A DNA stretch of 64,000 nucleotides from RPQJ01 sp963778185 (GTDB lineage: Bacteria; Pseudomonadota; Gammaproteobacteria; Steroidobacterales; Steroidobacteraceae). Position numbers and translations under genes: made by a program. The stretch spans positions 372,001 through 436,000 of the forward strand of contig CAVZTF010000003.1 of the NCBI GenBank assembly GCA_963778185.1, read 5' to 3'. The notes beneath the pieces were generated by a model that was not told the DNA's origin, ran no database searches, and saw only the letters and a program-made list of their open reading frames with translations. This document shows, piece after piece, positions 15,991 through 24,856 of the stretch. Every line of letters starts with the position of its first letter. The stretch's first letter is position 1.

Positions 15991-16944
15991 TCAATCGATG
16001 TACAGCGAGCTCACGCTCTCCTCGTCCCGGATACGCCGCATCGTCTCGGCGAGCAGGCCCGCCACCGACAGCTGGCGGATCTTGCGGCTGCCGCGCGCGT
16101 TCTCGCGCAGCGGGATCGTATCCGTCACCACCAGCTCGTCGAGCACCGATGCCTCGATGCGCTCGACCGCCGGCCCCGAGAGCACGGGGTGCGTGATGTA
16201 GGCCACCACGCGCTTCGCGCCCACGTCCTTCAGTGCCTTCGCCGCGTGGCACAGCGTACCCGCGGTATCCACGAGGTCGTCGACGAGCACGCAGCTCTTG
16301 CCCTCGACCTCGCCGATGATGTTCATCACCTCGGACTCGTTCGCGCGCGGGCGGCGCTTGTCGATGATCGCGAGGTCCGCGTCGTCGAGCCGCTTGGCGA
16401 TCGCGCGGGCGCGCACCACGCCGCCGACGTCCGGCGAAACCACCACCAGGTTGTCGTACTTCTGCTTCCAGACGTCGCCGAGCAGCACCGGCGAGGCGTA
16501 CACGTTGTCCACGGGGATGTCGAAGAACCCCTGGATCTGGTCCGCGTGCAGGTCCACCGTCAGCACGCGGTGCACACCCGCGCCAGCCAGCATGTTCGCC
16601 ACGACCTTCGCCGTGATCGCGACCCGGGTGGCCCGCGGCCGGCGGTCCTGCCGGGCGTAGCCGAAATACGGCATCACCGCCGTGATGCGGCCGGCCGACG
16701 CACGGCGGCACGCGTCGACCATCACCAGCAGTTCCATGATGTGATCGTTGGCCGGCGGGCTCGTCGGCTGCACCACGTACACGTCGCGCCCGCGCACGTT
16801 CTCCATCAGCTCGACCGTCACCTCGCCGTCGCTGAAGCGGCCGACGTGGGAGCGCCCCAGCGGAACCTGCAGGTACCGCGAGACGTCCTGCGCGAGCTGC
16901 GGGTTGGCGCTGCCGGTGAACACCGCCATCATCGGGCCGTCCAT
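15991..16944 (-). CDS. prs: Ribose-phosphate pyrophosphokinase (canonical)
   Basis: 317 aa using the ATG at 16944. Makes PRPP for purine, pyrimidine, His, Trp and NAD synthesis. Diagnostic segments: FTGSANPQLAQDV, PYFGYARQDRR, VDLHADQIQGFFDIPVDN and the PRPP loop CVLVDDLVDTAGT. The ATG at 16953 is part of the adjacent inverted repeat and has its AGGAG only one base away; from 16944 the same AGGAG is 10 bases upstream, and ATGs at 16932/16929 are also possible. It is downstream of tRNA-Gln and ispE in the conserved order. Confidence 0.96.
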   Translation of the reverse strand: MDGPMMAVFTGSANPQLAQDVSRYLQVPLGRSHVGRFSDGEVTVELMENVRGRDVYVVQPTSPPANDHIMELLVMVDACRRASAGRITAVMPYFGYARQDRRPRATRVAITAKVVANMLAGAGVHRVLTVDLHADQIQGFFDIPVDNVYASPVLLGDVWKQKYDNLVVVSPDVGGVVRARAIAKRLDDADLAIIDKRRPRANESEVMNIIGEVEGKSCVLVDDLVDTAGTLCHAAKALKDVGAKRVVAYITHPVLSGPAVERIEASVLDELVVTDTIPLRENARGSRKIRQLSVAGLLAETMRRIRDEESVSSLYID

Positions 16945-16945
16945 T

Positions 16946-16990
16946 GGGGACATTCTCCTAAGTTCCAGCTGGAAACAGGAGAATGTCCCC
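16946..16990. repeat. REP-like hairpin at the start of prs
   Basis: Perfect 14-base arms (16946-16959 ggggacattctcct and 16977-16990) around an inner 12-bp palindrome (ttccagctggaa, 16963-16974). GGGGAC ends and this shape are typical of REP elements mobilised by REP-associated tyrosine transposases; no transposase gene is visible here. On the minus strand the element contains the AGGAG that serves prs. It lies between tRNA-Gln and prs. Confidence 0.7.
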
Positions 16991-17008
16991 TATTTCCGCA
17001 GCCATCAG

Positions 17009-17083
17009 TGGCTGGGGTGGAAGGATTCGAACCTCCGAATGGCGGGATCAAAACCCGCTGCCTTACCGCTTGGCGACACCCCA
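17009..17083 (-). tRNA. tRNA-Gln (TTG)
   Basis: 75 nt on the minus strand, 5' end at 17083, encoded CCA at 17009-17011. The acceptor stem TGGGGTG pairs fully with 17013-17019; the anticodon loop carries TTG; the T loop is GTTCGAATC. Its place between ispE and prs is the classical gammaproteobacterial position. The U1-A72 end is normal for tRNA-Gln. Confidence 0.96.
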
Positions 17084-17092
17084 GCGCAATCG

Positions 17093-17986
17093 TCAGCGGG
17101 CGGAACCCGTCGGGTCCTGCTCGGCCCGGCGGCGATCGAGGAGCGGCGAGCGGTTCATGCCGCGCACCACGTACCCCGTCCAGCGCGCGGGCAACTGCCC
17201 GAGCGCGGCGCGCGCGCTGGCCTCGTCCGGCATGGCTGCGAAAACGCAGGAGCCCGTGCCCGTGAGCCGCGCCGGCGCGAATCGTCCCAGCCAGTCGAGC
17301 GCTGCCGCCACCGCCGGAAAACGCCGCCTGACGACCGGCTCGCAGTCGTTGCGACCACCGGACGCCAGGAAACCGCGAATTGTGATTACCGGGGAATCCC
17401 TTGTCAATTCAGGGTCTTTGAACACCTCGGCCGTGCTGACTGCCGCGTCGGGCCGGACCAGCAGGTAAACGGGCTCCGGGAAGTCCACCGCGGTCAGCCG
17501 CTCCCCCACACCCTCGGCCCAGGCGGCCCGGCCGTGGACGAAGACCGGCACGTCGGCACCGAGCTCGAGACCGATTTCGGCCAGCTGGCCGGTCGTGAAT
17601 CCAAGCCCCCATAACTCGTTCAAGGCAACCAGTACCGTGGCGGCATCCGAACTGCCGCCGCCCACTCCAGCCTGGAAAGGCAGCTTCTTCTTGAGGTCGA
17701 TCGCCACACCTGCCTCGATCCCTGACCGCGACGCGAGCAACAGGCGCGCGGCGCGCACGGTCAGGTCCTCGTCCGCCGGGACACCCGGCAACCCGCTCGA
17801 GCGCTCGACCACGCCGGCCGGGCGGGCCGCGAAGCTCAGCTCGTCGCCCAGGTCGATGAACTGGAAGGCCGTCTGCAGCAGGTGGTAGCCGTCGGGGCGG
17901 CGGCCTACCACGTGCAGGAACAGGTTCAGCTTGCCCGGCGCGGGCCAGGGCTCAGGCCGGCCGAGGCGAGGCCCCGGCACGCTCAT
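17093..17986 (-). CDS. ispE: 4-diphosphocytidyl-2-C-methyl-D-erythritol kinase
   Basis: 297 aa from ATG 17986. Fourth step of the MEP isoprenoid pathway; ATP-dependent phosphorylation of CDP-methylerythritol. GHMP kinase: PAPGKLNLFLHVVGRRPDGYH at the N terminus (longer stretch abridged to PAPGKLNLFLHVVG), ATP loop PFQAGVGGGSSDAA, and C-terminal LTGTGSCVFA. The start overlaps the lolB stop by four bases (ATGA), so the two are translationally coupled. Confidence 0.96.
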   Translation of the reverse strand: MSVPGPRLGRPEPWPAPGKLNLFLHVVGRRPDGYHLLQTAFQFIDLGDELSFAARPAGVVERSSGLPGVPADEDLTVRAARLLLASRSGIEAGVAIDLKKKLPFQAGVGGGSSDAATVLVALNELWGLGFTTGQLAEIGLELGADVPVFVHGRAAWAEGVGERLTAVDFPEPVYLLVRPDAAVSTAEVFKDPELTRDSPVITIRGFLASGGRNDCEPVVRRRFPAVAAALDWLGRFAPARLTGTGSCVFAAMPDEASARAALGQLPARWTGYVVRGMNRSPLLDRRRAEQDPTGSAR

Positions 17987-18570
17987 GGCGCAGCCGCTGC
18001 AGTCGATACGGTCCAAGCGTCGATGATGACCTTGAGGCGCACCCCACCGCGCGTCGCCGTGAACCTGGCCGGCAATATCGCCCCGGACTCCGCCCGGAAC
18101 GAGTCATAGCCGATCCGCCAGCCCGACTGGTCGATCACGCGCAGGGGCGCGACGCCCGAATCGGCGACGTCGGCCGTGTCGAGCGGCGACGGCACGCCGA
18201 GCATCCAGTAACGCAACTCGAGCCAGGGAAGGTCTGCGCCCAGGCGCGCCCGCAGGGCCTCCCGGGCCTGCGTCGTATCGACGCTGCGGCCGGCGCCGTC
18301 GGTGACGCTCAACGACTGGCCATCGGTGACGATTCGCATCGCGCCGGCGCCGAGCGGCCCGCGGATCGACAGGGTGGTCGAGGGGCCCTCCTGCTGCCAG
18401 GTGAACGAGCCGCTGCCGCCCTCCTCGCCGGCGGCCATCGCGAGGCGGCCGACGGCTGTCCAGTCCTCCAGCCGGGTCACGTCCGCCGGTTCCGGCAGTG
18501 AAGGTGCCTGCGGGGTCACGGCGCAACCGGCCAGGGCCGTCGCCAGCAGCCAAGTCGCCCAACGGCTCAC
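17983..18570 (-). CDS. lolB: Outer membrane lipoprotein LolB
   Basis: 195 aa from GTG 18570, which overlaps the TPR gene stop (GTGA). The signal peptide ends in a lipobox LAGC (Cys about residue 16). LolB receives lipoproteins from LolA and inserts them into the outer membrane. WTAVGRLAM, FTWQQEG and the closing RLKVIIDAW segment fit the family. The position between a TPR lipoprotein and ispE is the standard context. Confidence 0.92.
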   Translation of the reverse strand: MSRWATWLLATALAGCAVTPQAPSLPEPADVTRLEDWTAVGRLAMAAGEEGGSGSFTWQQEGPSTTLSIRGPLGAGAMRIVTDGQSLSVTDGAGRSVDTTQAREALRARLGADLPWLELRYWMLGVPSPLDTADVADSGVAPLRVIDQSGWRIGYDSFRAESGAILPARFTATRGGVRLKVIIDAWTVSTAAAAP

Positions 18571-20240
18571 GGCCCGGCTCGCTCGAGGCGCTCCTTCAGC
18601 TGCCTGGCTTCGGGACGGCGCTCGAGGCCCGCCTGCCACGTCTTGCGGGCGGCAGCCTCGTCGCCGAGCGCCCATTGCACCTCACCCAGGTGGAGGTCCA
18701 GCTCGGCGTCGTCGCCCAGCTCGCGCGCGCGTTCAAGGAACGGTATGGCTTCGGCGGGCCGCCCCTGCCGGAACAGCACCCAGCCCATGCTGTCAAGCAC
18801 TGCCGCGCTGTCGGGCATCTGCGACAACGCGGCGGCGATGAGCGCATGCGCCTCGTCGAGCTGGCGGCCGGCATCGGCGAGCGTGTAGCCAAGTGCGTTC
18901 TGCACCACGCCGTCGCCTGGCCGCTCGCGGAGCAACTCCCGCAGTTCACGCACGGCCGCATCGTCGCGTCCCATGCGTTCGAGGGAGAAGACGCGTGCCA
19001 TGCGCAGGTCCACGGAATCCGGATACTGCTGCAGCCCGGCCCCGAGGACCTCGAGTGCGCGCTTCTCTTCCCCGAGCGCCGAGACCAGCCCCGCGCGGGC
19101 GGCCACGATGTCCGGGCCCATCTGTGGCTGGGCGCGCGCGAACTCGTCGAGGTGGGCCAGGCCCGCCTCGATGCCGGACTGCTCGGCCTTGATCCTGGCG
19201 ACCCGCTGCTGGGCCGTGAGTGCATAGTCGCCACTGGCGACCCGTACGTAATACCGCGCCGCCCGCTCGAGGTCCCCGCGACGCTCGGCAACGACGGCAA
19301 GGTAATAGAGCGCTTCGTAGGATTGCGCGCCCGTCGACAGCAGGTTCTCGAAGCGCGTGTTCGCGGCGTCGAGGTCACCGCCCTGCAGGTCGAGCACGCC
19401 CAGGCTGCGGACCGCGCCGGGAATCACGGTCGTGCCCGCGGCATACGGTGTCAGCATGGCCCGCGCCTCCTCGTCCCGTCCCGTGCTCGCGAGCAGCAGC
19501 GCGTATTCGAGGTGGGCGGCGACGTCGGCGTCCGGGGCGGTGACCAGGTCGCGCGCCGTGGCGATGCCCTCCTCGTCGTGGCCGTTCGCGACCTGCGCGC
19601 GCGCCAGAAGGAACTTCGCCGGGATCCAGTACGGCGCGATCTCGGTCGCCCGCCGGGAACTCTCGAGCGCCAGGGCATAGTTCTCCGAGCGCAGGGCGGC
19701 GCTGCCGAGCGTGTACTGGCCTTCGGCTACCTTCGGATAGCGCGCCGCGAGCCGCCGGAACAGTTCCGTGACGTCGGCTGGCGTGCCCTGTTCGGCCAGG
19801 ACCGGCAGGAGGGCGAGGAACCCCGCCGCCGGGCTCAGGTAGGCCGTCTCGAGGAGCTGCACGAAGTGCTCCTCCGCGGCGCTCAGCCGGTGCAGTTCCA
19901 GCGCCGCCACACCGGCATAGCGACGGGCCTGCTCGCTGGTCGGGTTCAGCGCCAGCCAGCGGTCAGCCGCGACCGCCGCCTCGCGCAGCTGGAAGTGGTC
20001 GAACGCCACGCGGGTGGCCTGCTCGGCGACGGCCTCGTCGTCGGATGCCTCGGCTGCCCGGCGATAGGCGGTGGCGGCCTCCGGTAACTCGCCCCGCTGC
20101 AGGGCCGCGTCGCCGTCCGCCTGCAGCGCGTCGGGGTCAGGGGGCGGTTGGGGGACCGACGGCCCCGCACTGCAGGCGACGACCGTGGCGAGCGCCGCGG
20201 CAACGAGCAGGTGCCGGGCGTGAATGAGGGTTATCCGCAT
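18567..20240 (-). CDS. TPR-repeat lipoprotein
   Basis: 557 aa from ATG 20240. Signal peptide with lipobox (ATVVAC, Cys about residue 23), then tetratricopeptide repeats along almost the whole length, for example AATAYRRAAEASDD, LALESSRRATEIAP and a C-terminal pair ending in RLERAGP. It probably scaffolds an envelope protein complex; the partner is unknown. It is the first gene of the lolB–ispE run and divergent from hemA (about 90 bp between), as in many Gammaproteobacteria. Confidence 0.88.
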   Translation of the reverse strand: MRITLIHARHLLVAAALATVVACSAGPSVPQPPPDPDALQADGDAALQRGELPEAATAYRRAAEASDDEAVAEQATRVAFDHFQLREAAVAADRWLALNPTSEQARRYAGVAALELHRLSAAEEHFVQLLETAYLSPAAGFLALLPVLAEQGTPADVTELFRRLAARYPKVAEGQYTLGSAALRSENYALALESSRRATEIAPYWIPAKFLLARAQVANGHDEEGIATARDLVTAPDADVAAHLEYALLLASTGRDEEARAMLTPYAAGTTVIPGAVRSLGVLDLQGGDLDAANTRFENLLSTGAQSYEALYYLAVVAERRGDLERAARYYVRVASGDYALTAQQRVARIKAEQSGIEAGLAHLDEFARAQPQMGPDIVAARAGLVSALGEEKRALEVLGAGLQQYPDSVDLRMARVFSLERMGRDDAAVRELRELLRERPGDGVVQNALGYTLADAGRQLDEAHALIAAALSQMPDSAAVLDSMGWVLFRQGRPAEAIPFLERARELGDDAELDLHLGEVQWALGDEAAARKTWQAGLERRPEARQLKERLERAGP

Positions 20241-20329
20241 GGTTGGCGAACTATAGCGGAAGGCCCACCGCGCTTGTGTTGCCATCGGGCATCCACCAGA
20301 ATTTCGCGATTTCCTTGCCCGGGAACCGG

Positions 20330-21580
20330 ATGTCACTCGTCGTCGTCGGCATCAATCACCGCACCGCACCCGTGGACGTGCGCGAACGCGTGGTCTTCGA
20401 GCCGGCGCGCATGCCCGAGGCACTGCGCGAACTCACTACTCTGCCCGACGTCCGCGAGTCCGTGATCGTGTCGACCTGCAACCGCACCGAACTCTATTGC
20501 GTCACCGACGACGACGGCGCCGACCTCGGCAAGTGGCTCGAGCACTATCACCAGCTCGGCTCGAGCCTCCATCACTGCCTCTACCGGCTGTCCGACATGC
20601 GGGCCGTCGCGCACGCGTTCTCGGTCGCCTCCGGTCTCGACTCCATGGTCCTCGGCGAGCCGCAGATCCTCGGCCAGCTCAAGGACGCCTACCGGACCGC
20701 TCAGGACGCCGGAACCACCGGCCCGGTGCTGAATCGACTCTTCCAGGCCACGTTCTCGGTCGCCAAGAAGGTGCGCACCGACACCCAGATCGGCGCGAAC
20801 GCCGTGTCCGTCGCCTCGGCCGCGGTCGCCATGGCGAAGACGGTCTTCGCGAGCTTCGAAAATCGCACGGCCCTGCTGGTGGGCGCGGGCGAGACCATCG
20901 CGCTCGCCGCGCGCCACCTGCACGCCGACGGGCTGCGCCGCATGATCGTCGCCAACCGCAGTATCGACCGCGCCCGCGAGCTCGCCGCCGAGTTCCAGGG
21001 ATTCGCGATCGGGTTGGACGACCTTCCGGCGCACTTGCGGGAGGCCGACATAGTCGTCGCCTCCACCGCCAGCCCCAACGCGATCATCACCCGCGCGATG
21101 ACCGCCAAGGCGCTGCGCGCCCGCAAGCGACGTCCGATCTTCATGGTCGACATCGCGGTGCCGCGCGACATCGAGCCCGAGGTCGCGGAGCTCGAGGACG
21201 TGTACCTCTTCACCATCGACGACCTGCAGTCGGTGGTGAACGAGAACATGGAGAACCGCCGGCAGGCGGCCCGCGAGGCCGACCAGCTCATCGCCTCCGA
21301 GGTCGACCGCTTCGAGATGCAGCTGCGCACGCGAGGCGCGGCGCCGACGATCCGCCGGCTGCGCGAGGAGGCCGAGCACGCCCGCCAGCACACGCTCGAG
21401 CAGGCCCGGCGCATGCTCGCGCACGGCCGCAGCGCCGACGACGTGCTCGAGTTCCTGTCGACCACGCTCACCAACCGGCTCATTCACGCACCGAGCCAGC
21501 GGCTGCGCGACGCAGCCGAGAACGGCGACGCCGAGATCATCGAGACCATCGCCGACATCTACCGGCTCGACCACGACTGA
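20330..21580 (+). CDS. hemA: Glutamyl-tRNA reductase
   Basis: 416 aa from ATG 20330 (MSLVVVGINHRTAPV). First committed step of C5-pathway tetrapyrrole synthesis: reduces glutamyl-tRNA to glutamate-1-semialdehyde. The catalytic Cys is in STCNRTELY; the NADPH domain has LLVGAGETIALAARHL; the C-terminal dimerisation helix is present. The stop shares one base with the prfA start (TGATG), so coupling is likely. Confidence 0.97.
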   Translation: MSLVVVGINHRTAPVDVRERVVFEPARMPEALRELTTLPDVRESVIVSTCNRTELYCVTDDDGADLGKWLEHYHQLGSSLHHCLYRLSDMRAVAHAFSVASGLDSMVLGEPQILGQLKDAYRTAQDAGTTGPVLNRLFQATFSVAKKVRTDTQIGANAVSVASAAVAMAKTVFASFENRTALLVGAGETIALAARHLHADGLRRMIVANRSIDRARELAAEFQGFAIGLDDLPAHLREADIVVASTASPNAIITRAMTAKALRARKRRPIFMVDIAVPRDIEPEVAELEDVYLFTIDDLQSVVNENMENRRQAAREADQLIASEVDRFEMQLRTRGAAPTIRRLREEAEHARQHTLEQARRMLAHGRSADDVLEFLSTTLTNRLIHAPSQRLRDAAENGDAEIIETIADIYRLDHD

Positions 21581-22659
21581 TGAAGGACTCGATCCGTCGC
21601 CGGCTCGAGCAGACCGCCGAGCGCTTCGAGGAAATCGGCGCCCTGCTCGCCGACCCGGAAGTGATCGGCAAGCCCAGCCGCTTTCGGGATCTCTCGATGG
21701 AATACGCGCGTCTCGAGCCCGTCGCGGCGCGCTTCGCCGAGCACCGGCGCCTCGAAGCCGAGCGCGCGACCGCGGCCGAGATGGCCCAGGGCGCGGACGC
21801 CGAGATGCACGGCCTCGCCGAGGAGGAGTTGCGCGACCTCGACGCGTGCCTCGCCCGGGAGGACGCGGAGCTCACCCGACTCCTGATCCCGAAAGACCCG
21901 CGCGACGACAGCAACATTTTCCTCGAAATCCGCGCCGGCACCGGCGGCGACGAGGCCGCGATCTTCGCGGGCGACCTGTTTCGCATGTACGCCCGTTACG
22001 CCGAGCGCCAGGGATGGAAGGTCGAGGTGCTCAGCGAGAGCCCGGGCGAGCACGGCGGGTACCGCGAGATCATCAGCCGCGTGGCGGGCCGCGGGGCCTA
22101 TTCGCGGCTCAAGTTCGAGTCCGGTACGCATCGCGTGCAGCGCGTCCCGGCCACCGAGGCGCAAGGCCGCATCCACACCTCGGCATGCACGGTGGCCATC
22201 CTGCCGGAGCTCGAGGAAATCGACGAGATCGCCTTGAATCCCGCGGAGTTGCGCGTCGACACCTACCGCGCCTCGGGTGCCGGCGGGCAGCACGTCAACA
22301 AGACCGACTCGGCCATCCGCATCACACACCTGCCGACCGGCATCGTGGTCGAGTGCCAGGACGAGCGTTCGCAGCACAAGAATCGCTCGCGCGCGATGTC
22401 GTTGCTGCGCGCGAAGCTGCTCGAATCGGAACAGCGCAAGCAGACGGCCCAGCAGGCCCAGGAGCGCAAGCTGCAGGTGGGCAGCGGCGACCGCTCGGAG
22501 CGCATCCGCACCTACAATTATCCGCAGGCCCGCGTGACGGACCACCGCATCAACCTCACGCTCTACCAGCTCGCCGCCGTCATGGAGGGCGGCCTCGACG
22601 AGGTGATCGGGCCGCTGCAGCAGGAATGGCAGGCGGAACAGCTCGCCAGCCTGGAATGA
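21580..22659 (+). CDS. prfA: Peptide chain release factor 1
   Basis: 359 aa from the ATG at 21580, overlapping hemA by one base. Terminates translation at UAA and UAG. The GGQ motif is in SGAGGQHVNKTDSAIRITH (residues about 232-234), required for peptidyl-tRNA hydrolysis. The codon-recognition region is present. prmC, which methylates this Gln, follows 19 bases later. Confidence 0.98.
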   Translation: MKDSIRRRLEQTAERFEEIGALLADPEVIGKPSRFRDLSMEYARLEPVAARFAEHRRLEAERATAAEMAQGADAEMHGLAEEELRDLDACLAREDAELTRLLIPKDPRDDSNIFLEIRAGTGGDEAAIFAGDLFRMYARYAERQGWKVEVLSESPGEHGGYREIISRVAGRGAYSRLKFESGTHRVQRVPATEAQGRIHTSACTVAILPELEEIDEIALNPAELRVDTYRASGAGGQHVNKTDSAIRITHLPTGIVVECQDERSQHKNRSRAMSLLRAKLLESEQRKQTAQQAQERKLQVGSGDRSERIRTYNYPQARVTDHRINLTLYQLAAVMEGGLDEVIGPLQQEWQAEQLASLE

Positions 22660-22678
22660 GCGCCCGACGGGACCGGGC

Positions 22679-23548
22679 ATGGCTACCGAAATCCACCGGT
22701 TGATCGACGAAGGCGCGGCGCGGCTCGTGCGAGTCGCGGACGACCCCCGGCACGAGGCGGCGATCCTGCTCGGGGCGGCGATCGGCAAGCCGCGCTCGTA
22801 CCTGATCGCGCATCCCGAGGAACCGATCCTCGACTGCGAGGCAACGGACCGCTACGAGGCCGGCATCACGCGCCGAACCCACGGCGAGCCGATCGCCTAC
22901 ATCCTCGGTGAGAAGGAATTCTGGTCGCTGTCGCTCGCGGTCGGGCCCGCCGTCCTGGTCCCGCGCCCGGAGACCGAGCTGGTGGTCGAGCGCGCACTGG
23001 CGCGCCTGCCGGTCGACGCCTGCGGCACCGTGCTCGACCTCGCCGCAGGCAGTGGCGCGATCGCGCTCGCCCTCGCGAGCGAACGCCCGCACTGCCACGT
23101 CGTCGGCACCGACATTTCCCCGGCGGCGGTCGACGTTGCGCGCCGCAACGCCGCCCGCCTCGGCCTCTGCAACGTGGAATTCCGCGCAGGATCGTGGTTC
23201 GAGCCGGCGAGCGGGCGATCCTACGACCTCATCACCAGTAATCCGCCCTACATCGCGGAGGACGACGGCCGCGTCGAGGCAACCGTCCGGCGTTACGAGC
23301 CCCACGACGCCTTGTTCGCTGGACCCTCGGGCCTCGAAGCCTTGCGCACGATCATCGCCGGGGCGCCGCGCCATCTGCAGCCGGGCGGCTGGCTCGTGGT
23401 CGAGCACGGCGACACGCAGGGCGTGGCCGTTCGCGATCTGTTCGCCGGGGCCGGATTCGAGTCGGTGGCGACCTGCAGCGACCTGGCCGGTCGCGAGCGC
23501 TGCACGGAAGGCCGCCGCCCACCCTCGCCGACTTCCCGCGAGGCGTGA
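22679..23548 (+). CDS. prmC: Release factor glutamine N5-methyltransferase
   Basis: 289 aa. Methylates the Gln of the GGQ motif in RF1/RF2 using SAM. N-terminal helical domain; PRPETELVVE; SAM motif VLDLAAGSGAIALAL; catalytic NPPYI motif (about 185). The C terminus has a short low-complexity extension rich in Arg, Ser and Pro. It follows prfA, its substrate's gene. Confidence 0.97.
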   Translation: MATEIHRLIDEGAARLVRVADDPRHEAAILLGAAIGKPRSYLIAHPEEPILDCEATDRYEAGITRRTHGEPIAYILGEKEFWSLSLAVGPAVLVPRPETELVVERALARLPVDACGTVLDLAAGSGAIALALASERPHCHVVGTDISPAAVDVARRNAARLGLCNVEFRAGSWFEPASGRSYDLITSNPPYIAEDDGRVEATVRRYEPHDALFAGPSGLEALRTIIAGAPRHLQPGGWLVVEHGDTQGVAVRDLFAGAGFESVATCSDLAGRERCTEGRRPPSPTSREA

Positions 23549-23612
23549 CATCGGCCCCGCGCCCGTTCACTATTCCGCCCCCTCTCCCCCGACCACTCAA
23601 CGGACTCCCGCC

Positions 23613-24107
23613 ATGATTCGATTCGAGACCTCGCTCGGCAATTTCACGGTCGATCTGTTCGAGAAGGACGCGCCCGTCAGCGCGAAGAACTTCCTCGACT
23701 ACGTCGACGCCGGGCACTTCGACGGCACCGTGTTCCACCGCGTCATTCCCGGCTTCGTGATCCAGGGCGGCGGGCTCACGGCCGACATGCGGCAGAAGCC
23801 GACGCGAGCGCCGATCCGCAACGAGGCCGACAACGGATTGAAGAACCGCCGCGGCACGCTCTCGATGGCGCGCACCAACGACCCGCACAGCGCGACCTCC
23901 CAGTTCTTCGTCAATCTGGTGGACAACGCCTTCCTCGACCCGGGCCGCGGCGGCGCAGGCTACGCGGTGTTCGGCTGCGTGACCGAGGGCATGGACGTGG
24001 TGGACAAGATCGCTGCCGTGAAGACAGGCAGCAAGGCGGGCCACCAGGACGTGCCGGCGACGCCGGTCGAGGTCACGAGCGCGAAGCGGATCACTCCCGT
24101 CGCCTGA
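23613..24107 (+). CDS. Cyclophilin-type peptidyl-prolyl cis-trans isomerase
   Basis: 164 aa, no signal peptide, so cytoplasmic (PpiB-type). Conserved FHRVIPGFVIQGGG and TSQFFVNLVDN carry the active-site Arg, Phe and Gln residues. It speeds proline isomerisation during folding. About 65 bases separate it from prmC; it is followed 14 bases later by mtgA. Confidence 0.95.
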   Translation: MIRFETSLGNFTVDLFEKDAPVSAKNFLDYVDAGHFDGTVFHRVIPGFVIQGGGLTADMRQKPTRAPIRNEADNGLKNRRGTLSMARTNDPHSATSQFFVNLVDNAFLDPGRGGAGYAVFGCVTEGMDVVDKIAAVKTGSKAGHQDVPATPVEVTSAKRITPVA

Positions 24108-24121
24108 AGCCCGCGCGGTCC

Positions 24122-24844
24122 ATGGCGAGGAAGCGCCGCAAGGGCGTCCCGGCGCGCGTGCTGCGCGGCCTCGTGATTGCGGTCGCCGCGTGGGCGGCGA
24201 CCACGATCGCGACCGTGCTGGCGTTCCGCTGGGTCGATCCGCCGACCACGGCTTTCATCATGCAGAGCCGCGTCGCGGAACTCTTCGCACGCACGCCCGG
24301 CTACCGGTACGACCACGAGTGGCGTGACTGGAGCCGGATCTCGAGGAATGCAGCGCTCGCCGTCGTAGCCGCCGAGGACCAGCGCTTCCCGAGCCATCGC
24401 GGTTTCGATTTCAAGCAAATCGACAAGGCGCTCAAGGACCGGGAGCGCGGCCGCCGCTCGCGAGGAGCCAGCACGATCAGCCAGCAGGTCGCCAAGAATC
24501 TCTACCTCTGGCCGGGCCAGAGCTGGTTCCGCAAGGGGCTCGAGGCGGGCATCACGGTGCTCATCGAGGTCGCCTGGCCGAAGCAGCGCATACTCGAGGT
24601 CTACCTGAACGTGGCCGAGTTCGGCCGCGGCACGTGGGGCGTGCAGGCGGCGAGCCGCCGGTTCTTCCGCAAGGATGCCGAACGACTGACACGTGCCGAG
24701 GCGGCGCTGCTCGCGGCCGTCCTGCCCGCACCCAGGCGCTTCAAGGCCGAGGCGCCCTCGAGCTACGTACGGCGCAGGCAGGACTGGATCGAGCGCCAGA
24801 TGGCCTCGCTCGGCGGCACGGCCTACCTCACCAATCTCGACTGA
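24122..24844 (+). CDS. mtgA: Monofunctional peptidoglycan glycosyltransferase
   Basis: 240 aa. One N-terminal membrane anchor (about residues 12-34), then a GT51 domain that polymerises lipid II in the periplasm. Catalytic Glu in VAAEDQRFPSHRGFD; second block RGASTISQQVAKNLYLW; third block RILEVYLNVAEFGRGTWG. No transpeptidase domain, so it is the MtgA type. Confidence 0.95.
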   Translation: MARKRRKGVPARVLRGLVIAVAAWAATTIATVLAFRWVDPPTTAFIMQSRVAELFARTPGYRYDHEWRDWSRISRNAALAVVAAEDQRFPSHRGFDFKQIDKALKDRERGRRSRGASTISQQVAKNLYLWPGQSWFRKGLEAGITVLIEVAWPKQRILEVYLNVAEFGRGTWGVQAASRRFFRKDAERLTRAEAALLAAVLPAPRRFKAEAPSSYVRRRQDWIERQMASLGGTAYLTNLD

Positions 24845-24856
24845 GCACTCGCCTCC

